A stretch of DNA of 5,071 nucleotides from Verrucomicrobiota bacterium. GTDB lineage: Bacteria > Verrucomicrobiota > Verrucomicrobiia > Verrucomicrobiales > Akkermansiaceae. Shown in pieces: positions 1-5,071 of the stretch. The translations under genes and the position numbers were made by a program. The DNA is taken from assembly GCA_026397695.1 (NCBI GenBank), contig JAPLUJ010000062.1:1-5071 (forward strand). Reading direction: 5' to 3'. The notes beneath the pieces were generated by a model. It was not told the origin of the DNA and ran no database searches. It saw only the letters and a program-made list of their open reading frames with translations. Numbering within the stretch: the first letter of the stretch is position 1; every line of letters begins with the position of its first letter.

Positions 1-188
1 CTGGCGGAACCGGATGCCACCGTGACGTTGTTGACCTTGACCGTGGAAGTCGCGTAGGCGGTCACAGGTGTCACGGTGATGCTGCTCGTGGCATACGGCA
101 CCGTGGCGGCGTAACTGGTGCGGTTGCTGTCGAACGAAGGCCCGAGGATCCCCTTGCTCAACGACAATCCGGTTAGATTGGCAAAGGT
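1..188 (-). other. Cadherin-like beta-sandwich domain 3 (partial, cut by window edge)
   Basis: The first 62 or so residues of a third copy: FANLTGLSLSKGILGPSF, SYAATVPYATSSITVTPV, TSTVKVNNVTVASGSA. It aligns residue for residue with the start of copies 1 and 2. The D-G and T-Y-S-V-T-V-T-R strands should lie beyond the left edge. Confidence 0.8.
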
Positions 189-1604
189 GGTCGTCGTGAA
201 GGTCATGTCCTCGCCGGTCACCGTGCCGCTCCCGTTCGCCGCCACCACCCGGTAATGATAGGTGGCACCGGAGAGCAACCCGCTGCGGATGGAACTCACC
301 GCAGTGGCAGTGACACCTGTGAGGGTCGCGGGCGTGGCGGTGACGGTGTTGCCATAGGCCGTGGTCAGACCATATTCAAAGGTCACGGCGGTACTGAAAC
401 CGTTGGCATACACACTACCGTTAAGGGTGGCCCCGCTGTCTTTCACCGCAGTGGCTGCCAGCGTGGTTGCCACGGGTGGCGGCGGCGCCGCCGCCAGCGC
501 AAGACTGTAGGTGGACCCGGCCCCCGCGCTCACGAAGAGAGCGCCGGTCCCCAGACCGCTGGTAGTCACCGCCACCGGCACGTTGCTTTGGGTCGTGCTG
601 TTGTTGCCTAACTGGCCGTTGGAGTTCAATCCCCATGCGGCCAGGGTGCCGTCCGCACACACGGCAAGGCTGTGGGAAGCCCCGGCGGATACCGCTAGAA
701 CCGTCTTGCCGGCGAGCACACCGCTTCTATCAACCACTACCGGCACGTTGCTGTTGGTCGTGCTGTTATTGCCTAACTGGCCAATGGAATTGTTGCCCCA
801 TGCGACCAGGGTGCCATCCGCGCACAAGGCGAGGTTGTGGGAATTGCCAGTGGCGATGGCCGTGACCGTCTTGCCGGAGAGAGCGCCGGTTCTATCCACC
901 AAAACCGGCACATAACTATCACTCGTGCTGGCGTTACCCAACTGGCCGCCGCTGCCCGTTCCCCACGCCGCCATGGTACCGTCCGAGCACAGCGCGAGGC
1001 TGTGGGAATTGCCGGCGGCGATGCCAATGACCGTCTTGCCGGCGAGCACACCAGTTCTATCCACCAACACCGGCACATAACCAATCGTCGTGCTGTTATT
1101 ACCCAACGTGCCGTAAGCGTTGTCTCCCCATGCGGCCAAGGTGCCATCCTCGCACAAGGCGAGGTTGTGGGAGTTTCCGGCGGCGATGGCCATCACCGTC
1201 TTGCCTGCAAGCACCCCCGTGCGGTCCACCAACACCGGTACCGAGCTGGAATTATTCCCACTTGAGTTGCCCAACTGTCCATAGAAATCGGAACCCCAGG
1301 CCGCCAAGGTCCCGTCCGAGCACAGGGCGAGACTGTGCTCATATCCGGCCGCCACGGCCATGACCGTCTTGCCCGCGAGCACCCCGGTGCGGCTCACCAG
1401 CACCGGAGCTGTGGCAATCACGGTACCGCCGCTCCCCAGTGCACCAGAGGTATTGTATCCCCATGCCGCCAGCGTACCATCCGACGCCAATGCAAGATTA
1501 TGGGAATATCCGTTGGACATGGCGGTGGCGACGATCGTCTTGCCGGCGAGCACGCCACTCATGTCCACCGGCACCGTAGTCAGGGCGTTGAACGCAATGA
1601 CTTC
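1..1604 (-). CDS. Giant RCC1-repeat / FN3 / cadherin-like protein, segment C (downstream part, 3' end outside window)
   Basis: A third open frame runs from about 1604 to the left edge without a stop. It starts with the duplicated EVIAFNALTTVPV, followed directly by DMSGVLAGKTIVATAMSNGY. It then gives six complete RCC1 blades and a trailing half-blade (GLGTGALFVSAGAGSTYSLA), a proline linker, an FN3-like domain, and the first half of a cadherin-like domain (FANLTGLSLSKGILGPSF and onward). The ATG at 1562 could be a start, but no Shine-Dalgarno-like sequence precedes it and it lies inside a blade linker. I therefore treat this as the continuation of segments A and B after a second frame change. 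Blades match the RCC1 signature well, for example IAAGNSHSLAL and VSAGASHSLAV. A protein made from this frame alone would lack the first propeller half-blade. Function unknown; likely extracellular. Confidence 0.83.
189..473 (-). other. Fibronectin type III-like domain 3
   Basis: About 95 residues in segment C: ATTLAATAVKDSGATLNGSV, VTFEYGLTTAYG, LLSGATYHYRVVAANGSG and GEDMTFTTT. It follows propeller 3 directly after a four-proline linker, exactly as in units 1 and 2. Confidence 0.78.
486..1568 (-). repeat. RCC1 beta-propeller 3 (6 blades + trailing half-blade; leading half-blade replaced)
   Basis: Blades begin at 1556, 1385, 1217, 1052, 887 and 722, and the trailing half-blade GLGTGALF begins at 557. 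Spacings are 171, 168, 165, 165, 165 and 165 bp. Between blades a near-constant linker VPVLVDRTGVLAGKTV recurs. Blade 1 is the most divergent (ATAMSNGYSHNLALASDGT has Ala where the other blades have Cys). The segment upstream of blade 1 should hold LAWG-x-x-x-x-LGN as in propeller 2. It instead holds a copy of the start of the GND module, and only the VPVD of the half-blade fits the pattern. The propeller ends in an alanine and proline linker. Confidence 0.87.
1566..1604 (-). repeat. 39-bp direct repeat, copy B (misplaced, replaces propeller half-blade)
   Basis: Exact copy of 1853-1891, 287 bp away, same orientation. Segment B enters it out of frame and reads KSLRSTP then stop. Segment C reads it as EVIAFNALTTVPV and goes on in frame into DMSGVLAGK. 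The equivalent stretch of the sister unit (3490-3573) is 84 bp and codes for a half-blade; here it is 59 bp. This is the second frame-change site. Confidence 0.93.
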
Positions 1605-3448
1605 ATCAAGCGGAGGTTTGCCCAGTGCAGCACCAGATCGTTGCCCGTGCCACCGAAGTAGTTGGCCACAAACGAGTAGTTCACTCCCGCGTATGTCAGA
1701 TTCACGGGTTGCCCCTGTGCCAAATTGGAAAACACACCTTGAATCGGCTTGACGCCCGTGTTCCTCACCACGGTCAGGTTGGTGCCTACCGGCGGGGCGA
1801 AGTTCAACGCAAACGTCACCGCATTGCCAGTGGCCACAAAATCATCCTCCATCACCGGCACCGTAGTCAGGGCGTTGAACGCAATGACTTCGGGCAGACG
1901 CGTCACCGTCACGCTATAGGTCTTGGTATTGCTGCCGTCCCCGGCAGTGACCACCACGTCGATCCGGTGGCTGCCAGTGGCGAGACTGGGCGGGGCACTG
2001 ACCGTGCCCGACCCCACGCTGGTCCCGTTGACCTTCACCGTGGCCGTGGCATGTTCGAGCACCGGCGTCACCGTTAGACTGCTAGTGGAGTATGGCACGG
2101 TGGCAACATAGCGGGTGGTACCGATGGCAAAGGCGGGAGAGAGCGTGACCCCGCTCAAGGCCAAATTGGAAAGAGAGGCAAACGTGGATGTGGTGAACAT
2201 CATGTCCGAACCTGTTGCCGTGCCGCCGCCGTTGATGGCGACCACCCGGTAATGATAGGTCGTGCCGGAAACCAAGCCGCTCAATGCGGCGCTTGTCAGC
2301 GTGGCCGAGAAGCCGGTGGCATCAGGCGTCATCACAACGGTCGTGCCGTAGGAAGAAGTCGGACCGTATTCAAAGATCACGTCGGCGCTGCCGCCGGCGG
2401 TCACACTGCCATTGAGGGTGGCGCTTGTGTCGGTGATGCCGCTGGCCGCCAGCGTCGTCGCGCCGGGCGGCACTGGCGAGGCGACCACTGCCAGCGAGCG
2501 CGAACCTGAGAACGCGGCCACAAAACGATCGCCTGATTTCAAGGCTGCCGTGCTGACCAGGGTTGGCACGGGACTGTTGATTATGCTGTTGTTGCCCACA
2601 TTGCTTCCCCATGCGGCCAGCGTGCCATCGGAACACCGGACGATATTATGGATGTCTCCGGCAGAGATGGAAGCGACCGTTTTTCCTAACAGCACGCCGG
2701 TCCTGTCCACCAACACCGGAACACTGCTGTCAGTCGTGCTGTTGTTGCCCAACTGGCCGGAGGAATTGTAACCCCATGTCGCGAGCGTGCCGTCCGAGCA
2801 CTGCACCAGACCGTGTCCCCCGCCAGCAGCAATGGCAACGGCTGTCTTGCCGGATAGCACGCCCGTGCGGTCCACCAACACGGGAACGCTGCTGTCGAGC
2901 GTGCGATTGTTGCCCAATCGACCGTTAGAGTTGTAGCCCCAGGAGGCCAGTGTGCCATCCGAGCACAGCACCAGACTGTGAGCGCCTCCGGCGGAAATGG
3001 AAATGGCAGTGACGGTCTTGCCCGCGAGCACACCCGTGCGGTCCACCAACACCGGCACGCCGCTACTTGCCGTGGTCCCGTTGCCTAACTGGCCATATGA
3101 ATTGTAGCCCCACGCGGCCAGGGTTCCGTCCGCACACAGCACCAGGCTGTACGAGCTTCCGGCACTTATGGCAATGACGGTTTTGCCGGATAGCACGCCC
3201 GTTCGATCCACCAACACCGGCACGCTGCTATCGGTCGTGCTGTTGTTGCCCAATTGATAATTGGTGTTGCGACCCCATGAGGCGATGGTTCCATCGGAGC
3301 ACAGGGCGAGGCTGAAGTCATATCCCGCGGCCACTGCGGTGACGATCTTGCCGGCGAGCACGCCCGTTCGATTCACCAGTACCGGCACCGAACTGTTTGT
3401 GGTGTTGCCATTGCCCAGCTTGCCGTATTGGTTGTAGCCCCACGCAGT
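1580..3448 (-). CDS. Giant RCC1-repeat / FN3 / cadherin-like protein, segment B (middle part, frameshifted from A)
   Basis: This segment continues segment A in another frame. The frame is technically open up to a GTG at 3583. The residues from there to about 3452 (rich in Gly, Arg and His) do not match the blade pattern and are a shadow of segment A, so I begin at 3448, where TAWGYNQYGKLGN resumes the RCC1 pattern. It encodes the rest of blade 1, blades 2 to 6 and the trailing half-blade of propeller 2. An FN3-like domain, a cadherin-like sandwich ending TYSVTVTRLP, and a GND module ending GGTGNDLVLHWAN follow. It ends LRLMKSLRSTP-stop at 1580. The sister unit continues into a propeller half-blade here, so this stop is caused by a frame change and is not a natural C-terminus. 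No ribosome binding site or independent start is convincing. Best read as the middle of one interrupted gene. Confidence 0.83.
   Translation of the reverse strand, partial: TAWGYNQYGKLGNGNTTNSSVPVLVNRTGVLAGKIVTAVAAGYDFSLALCSDGTIASWGRNTNYQLGNNSTTDSSVPVLVDRTGVLSGKTVIAISAGSSYSLVLCADGTLAAWGYNSYGQLGNGTTASSGVPVLVDRTGVLAGKTVTAISISAGGAHSLVLCSDGTLASWGYNSNGRLGNNRTLDSSVPVLVDRTGVLSGKTAVAIAAGGGHGLVQCSDGTLATWGYNSSGQLGNNSTTDSSVPVLVDRTGVLLGKTVASISAGDIHNIVRCSDGTLAAWGSNVGNNSIINSPVPTLVSTAALKSGDRFVAAFSGSRSLAVVASPVPPGATTLAASGITDTSATLNGSVTAGGSADVIFEYGPTSSYGTTVVMTPDATGFSATLTSAALSGLVSGTTYHYRVVAINGGGTATGSDMMFTTSTFASLSNLALSGVTLSPAFAIGTTRYVATVPYSTSSLTVTPVLEHATATVKVNGTSVGSGTVSAPPSLATGSHRIDVVVTAGDGSNTKTYSVTVTRLPEVIAFNALTTVPVMEDDFVATGNAVTFALNFAPPVGTNLTVVRNTGVKPIQGVFSNLAQGQPVNLTYAGVNYSFVANYFGGTGNDLVLHWANLRLMKSLRSTP
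1616..1891 (-). other. GND module 2 (92 residues, GGTGNDLVL end motif)
   Basis: Same length as copy 1 (276 bp): EVIAFNALTTVPVMEDD, VTFALNFAPPVGTNLTVVRN, VFSNLAQGQPVNLTYAGV, FVANYFGGTGNDLVLHWAN. Its first 13 codons are copied exactly at 1566-1604, just after its own end, where a propeller half-blade is expected. Confidence 0.72.
1853..1891 (-). repeat. 39-bp direct repeat, copy A (start of GND module 2)
   Basis: Encodes EVIAFNALTTVPV in its normal place, at the start of the GND module directly after TRLP. All 39 bases are identical to copy B at 1566-1604. The flanking bases differ immediately on both sides. Confidence 0.95.
1892..2185 (-). other. Cadherin-like beta-sandwich domain 2
   Basis: Ninety-eight residues, the same length as copy 1: FASLSNLALSGVTLSPAF, SLTVTPV, TATVKVNGTSVGSGTVS, HRIDVVVTAGDGSNTKTYSV and ending TRLP. 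The strand pattern and closing T-Y-S-V-T-V-T-R-L-P are identical in kind to copy 1, and the GND module follows without a linker. Confidence 0.82.
2186..2467 (-). other. Fibronectin type III-like domain 2
   Basis: About 94 residues: ATTLAASGITDTSATLNGSV, VIFEYGPTSSYG, LSGLVSGTTYHYRVVAINGG and GSDMMFTTS. Same position and pattern as the FN3-like domains of the other two units, so it is part of the macro-repeat. The loop before the LSGL strand is shorter than in copy 1. Confidence 0.78.
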
Positions 3449-3567
3449 CCCATGGCGGCAGCCGTGACGGCCTTGCCTGCCAGCACTCCCGATATCACCA
3501 CGTCCACTGGCACGCTGCTTTGCGCCGTGTTGCTGTTGCCCAGATAAGAGTGACCCCATGCCAGCAA
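2480..3567 (-). repeat. RCC1 beta-propeller 2 (half-blade + 6 blades + half-blade; blade 1 damaged)
   Basis: The leading half-blade LLAWGHSYLGNSNTAQSS begins at 3567. Full blades begin at 3489, 3364, 3199, 3034, 2863 and 2698, and the trailing half-blade (ALKSGDRF) begins at 2545. Spacings are 125, 165, 165, 171, 165 and 153 bp. The 125-bp blade carries a 40-bp loss and the frame change. The 171-bp blade has two extra residues (AISISAGG). The 153-bp blade has lost four residues at the G-x-LG turn (AWGSNVGNNS). Half plus six plus half makes seven blades, matching the seven-bladed ring known for RCC1. Closure by a split blade is inferred from this count. Confidence 0.87.
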
Positions 3568-5071
3568 GCGCGTGTTCGCCCACTGCAACACCAGATCATT
3601 GCCGGTGCCGCCGAAGTAATTGGCCACAAAGGGGAAAGTGACCCCGGCATAAGTGAGATTCACCTTCTGCCCCTGCGCCAGATTGTCAAAGGTGCCACGA
3701 ATCATGCCCAGGCCGGTGTTGTTCACCACGGTCAGGTTAGTGCCTGGCGGCGGGTAGAAGTTCAGCGCAAAGGTCATCGTATTTCCTGTGGCCAGAAGAT
3801 CACGCACCGTCACCGCCGCCACCGTGGCGGAGTTGAAGGTGAATGCTTGGGGCAGGCGCGTCACCGTCACGCTATAGGTCTGGCGGTTGATACCATCCGC
3901 GGCGGTGATGTCGATGGTGATCACGTTATCGCCCTCGGCAAGGTTGATCGGATCACTTACGGTGCCGGACACCACGGCCACGCCATTGATCGTCACCGTG
4001 GCCGTGGCGGCCGCGGCGGACGCGGTCACGGTGATGCTGTTAGTGCCGGATGACACCACGGCACCGTAACTGGAATTGACACTGGAAAACGCGGGGGTCA
4101 GCACGCCGCCGCCCAACTCGAGGCCGGATAGAGAGGCGAACGTGCTGGTGGTGAAGGTCATGTCCGCACCTCTCACTGTGCCACCCAGGCTGTTAGCAAT
4201 TATCCGATAGTGATAGGTGGCGCCCGGCGGCAGACCTGTTAGAGTTGCGCTCGCCACGGTGGTGGCGGCACCATCCACCGGCGAAGGAGAGGCGGCGACC
4301 GTCGCACCGTAAGTGCTTGTCAGGCCATATTCAAACGACACGTCGGTGGTGCTGCCATTGGCATTCACGCTGCCGTTGAGGGTGGCTCCCGTGTCGAGAA
4401 TGCCGGTCGCCGCCAGCGACGTCACCGTGGGCGGCGGCGGCGAGGTCATCAATGCCATGCAGTGCGTGGCGGTTGATCCGGCGACACCGTTCACAAAACG
4501 CTCGGTACCACGCAGTTCACTGGCGTTTACCACCACGGGCACGCCGCTGTCTCTGGTCGTGCCGTCGCCCAACTGGCCGTTGGCATTATCCCCCCATGCG
4601 ACCAGGGACCCGTCCGCGCACCGTGCAAGCGCACCTGCATTGCTGGCGGCGATGGCAACGAGCGTCTTGCCGGCCAGCACGCCGCTGCGATCGATCCATC
4701 CCGGCGCGTAGCTATTGGTCGCGGTGTTATTGCCCAACTCCCCGTTGGAGTTGTAACCCCATGCCGCCAACGCGCCATCCGCGCACAACGCGAAACTGTG
4801 ACCGCCGCCGGCGGAAATCGCGGTGATGGTTTTGCCGGCGAGCACGCCCGTCCGGGTCACCCATACCGGCACGGTGCTGCTGTCCGACGAGGTGTTGTCG
4901 CCCAACCGGCCCGTGTAATTCGCCCCCCAGGCGGCCAGATTGCCATCGGAACAAAGCGCGAGATTGTGGGCTGCGCCCGAGGCAATGGCAGTGACTGTCT
5001 TGCCGGAAAGAACTCCTGCGGTGTACACTGCGGCCGGGACTTTGCTGGCCGTCGTGCCGCTGGTCCCTAAC
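3373..5071 (-). CDS. Giant RCC1-repeat / FN3 / cadherin-like protein, segment A (upstream part, 5' end outside window)
   Basis: The frame is already open at the right edge: the codons before the GTG at 5028 read LGTSGTTASKVPAAV, a normal end of an RCC1 blade, so that GTG is not a real start. In order it encodes the end of an RCC1 propeller (three full blades plus a trailing half-blade), a proline linker, an FN3-like domain, a cadherin-like sandwich, a 92-residue GND module, and the first half-blade of the next propeller. Homology to the blade pattern stops at about 3451, after GVLAGKAVTAAAMG. The last 25 or so codons to the stop at 3373 are out-of-frame readthrough, because the RCC1 pattern continues in the next frame (segment B). 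Probably an exported structural or adhesive protein. No signal peptide or anchor is visible, and both could lie outside the window. The function is unknown; the domain reading is firm. Confidence 0.85.
   Translation of the reverse strand, partial: LGTSGTTASKVPAAVYTAGVLSGKTVTAIASGAAHNLALCSDGNLAAWGANYTGRLGDNTSSDSSTVPVWVTRTGVLAGKTITAISAGGGHSFALCADGALAAWGYNSNGELGNNTATNSYAPGWIDRSGVLAGKTLVAIAASNAGALARCADGSLVAWGDNANGQLGDGTTRDSGVPVVVNASELRGTERFVNGVAGSTATHCMALMTSPPPPTVTSLAATGILDTGATLNGSVNANGSTTDVSFEYGLTSTYGATVAASPSPVDGAATTVASATLTGLPPGATYHYRIIANSLGGTVRGADMTFTTSTFASLSGLELGGGVLTPAFSSVNSSYGAVVSSGTNSITVTASAAAATATVTINGVAVVSGTVSDPINLAEGDNVITIDITAADGINRQTYSVTVTRLPQAFTFNSATVAAVTVRDLLATGNTMTFALNFYPPPGTNLTVVNNTGLGMIRGTFDNLAQGQKVNLTYAGVTFPFVANYFGGTGNDLVLQWANTRLLAWGHSYLGNSNTAQSSVPVDVVISGVLAGKAVTAAAMGLRGATTNTASWAMATPQTVRCRYW
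3446..3456 (-). other. Frame-change site 1: 40-bp deletion scar in propeller 2, blade 1
   Basis: Blade 1 is 125 bp against 165 bp for its neighbours. In coding direction the blade reads AAAM, two G bases, then ACT GCG TGG in the next frame (T-A-W-G). By alignment to blade 2, the codons between the Met and the Thr (G-x-x-x-S-L-A-L-C-S-D-G-T-L) are missing, a loss of 40 bp, which explains the shift from segment A to B. Whether it is biological or an assembly or sequencing error cannot be told here. Confidence 0.85.
3574..3849 (-). other. GND module 1 (92 residues, GGTGNDLVL end motif)
   Basis: The module runs from QAFTFNSATVAAVTV through MTFALNFYPPPGTNLTVVNN, TFDNLAQGQKVNLTYAGV and FVANYFGGTGNDLVLQWAN. 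The T-N-L-T-V-V-x-N-T-G, G-x-F-x-N-L-A-x-G-Q and Y-x-G-G-T-G-N-D-x-V-L pattern is like the final strands of autotransporter-associated beta-strand repeat proteins and similar beta-rich surface proteins. Here it lies inside the protein between a cadherin-like domain and a new propeller. I do not know its specific function. Confidence 0.7.
3850..4143 (-). other. Cadherin-like beta-sandwich domain 1
   Basis: Ninety-eight residues, from FASLSGLELGGGVLTPAF to TYSVTVTRLP. The order L-x-L-x-x-G-x-L-x-P-A-F, S-I-T-V-T, A-T-A-T-V-T-I-N-G, V-x-S-G-T-V, L-x-x-G-x-N-x-I-x-I-x-I-T-A-x-D-G and T-Y-S-V-T-V-T-R matches the bacterial cadherin-like family (Pfam Cadherin-like, PF12733, by memory). Such domains are common structural spacers in large secreted proteins. 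Confidence 0.8.
4147..4440 (-). other. Fibronectin type III-like domain 1
   Basis: About 98 residues after the proline linker: TVTSLAATGILDTGATLNGSV, then VSFEYGLTSTYG, LTGLPPGATYHYRIIA and GADMTFTTS. The pattern A-T-L-N-G-x-V, F-E-Y-G-x-T-x-x-Y-G, L-x-G-L-x-P-G-x-T-Y-H-Y-R and F-T-T is typical of FN3-like domains in bacterial extracellular proteins. It acts as a spacer between propeller and sandwich. No binding role can be read from it. Confidence 0.78.
4441..5071 (-). repeat. RCC1 beta-propeller 1 (partial, last three full blades plus trailing half-blade)
   Basis: Blades begin at the G of G-V-L-x-G-K-T at 5016, 4848 and 4683, spaced 168 and 165 bp. The trailing half-blade begins ELRGTERF at 4518. 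Each blade reads GVLxGKTxxAI-x-A-G-x-x-H-x-x-A-L-C-x-DG-x-L-AAWG-x-N-x-x-G-x-LG, the RCC1 consensus. The third blade is degenerate: AIAASNAGALARC lacks the usual G-x-x-H. More blades must lie to the right of the window, because the sequence enters in the middle of a blade. The propeller ends at MTSPPPP, a proline linker to the FN3-like domain. Confidence 0.85.

Larger units (their letters stand above)
1616..3573 (-). repeat. Complete macro-repeat unit (propeller, FN3, cadherin-like, GND)
   Basis: This 1958-bp stretch is one full period, from the end of GND module 1 to the end of GND module 2. Adding back the missing 40 bp gives about 2.0 kb. The unit to its right (partial, to the window edge) and the unit to its left (partial) follow the same domain order. 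The distance between trailing half-blades is 1973 bp (4518 to 2545) and 1988 bp (2545 to 557). Confidence 0.85.

Noticed and set aside
1560..1562. ATG at 1562 as the start of a third independent gene
   Set aside because: It falls in the linker VPVDMSGVLAGK in the middle of a propeller, has no convincing Shine-Dalgarno sequence, and would give a protein lacking a half-blade and signal peptide.
486..1568. Regular 165-bp periodicity as a CRISPR array or non-coding satellite
   Set aside because: The period is a multiple of three, the frame is open throughout, and substitutions follow protein constraints (RCC1 consensus). The repeats are not short and identical and there are no spacers.
1566..1891. 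Insertion sequence or transposon footprint around the 39-bp direct repeats
   Set aside because: The 39-bp copies flank ordinary coding sequence for the GND module, with no inverted repeats and no transposase. The length is 13 codons of a known module, not a target-site duplication.
3440..3460. Programmed ribosomal frameshift at the A/B junction
   Set aside because: There is no slippery heptamer, and about 14 codons of blade core are physically missing, which frameshifting cannot restore.
3449..3583. GTG at 3583 as the start of a separate gene
   Set aside because: Residues from 3583 to 3452 are the out-of-frame image of segment A (half-blade LLAWGHSYLGN), and no ribosome binding site precedes the GTG. 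Domain homology in this frame starts only at 3448.
5026..5028. GTG at 5028 as the start of the right-hand gene
   Set aside because: The same frame continues upstream to the window edge with LGTSGTTASKVPAAV, the expected end of the previous blade, so the GTG is an internal valine codon.
255..5070. Many plus-strand open frames of 60 to 218 codons (for example 3397-4053)
   Set aside because: They are antisense shadows of the minus-strand repeat gene, rich in Arg, His, Pro and Gly, with no recognisable domains. The high G+C content makes such open frames common.

Overview
The whole window reads on the minus strand as one very long, repetitive gene for a secreted or surface protein. It has no visible start (the frame runs off the right edge) and no true end (the frame runs off the left edge). 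In coding order it holds 2.5 copies of a macro-unit of about 2 kb. Each unit has an RCC1-type beta-propeller, a fibronectin-III-like domain, a cadherin-like beta-sandwich domain, and a 92-residue module ending in a Y-F-G-G-T-G-N-D-L-V-L motif. That last motif resembles the ends of autotransporter-associated beta-strand modules. No enzyme, RNA gene, mobile element, CRISPR array, promoter or terminator is supported.

Right part (5071 to 3574): the end of propeller 1, then FN3 1, cadherin-like 1 and GND module 1. Middle part (3573 to 1616): propeller 2, FN3 2, cadherin-like 2, GND module 2. Left part (1615 to 1): propeller 3, FN3 3 and the start of cadherin-like 3. Propeller 2 is built as a leading half-blade, six blades of about 55 residues and a trailing half-blade. 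This fits a seven-bladed ring closed by a split blade. Propeller 3 has the same plan, but its leading half-blade has been replaced.

The reading frame changes twice, so the gene appears as three open segments in three different frames. At about 3449-3451 the first full blade of propeller 2 is 40 bp shorter than its neighbours, which shifts the frame. At 1566-1604 the leading half-blade of propeller 3 is replaced by an exact 39-bp copy of the first 13 codons of the preceding GND module, again with a frame change. Both lesions lie within about 125 bp downstream of a GND module. They could be real decay or recombination in a repetitive gene, or errors of assembly in a repeat. The sequence alone cannot separate these.

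Organism: the G+C-rich coding bias and this combination of RCC1 repeats, FN3, cadherin-like and GND modules are, from memory, most typical of Verrucomicrobiota or related environmental bacteria with giant extracellular repeat proteins. This is an inference with moderate confidence. The protein is probably structural or adhesive, but no function is shown by the sequence.
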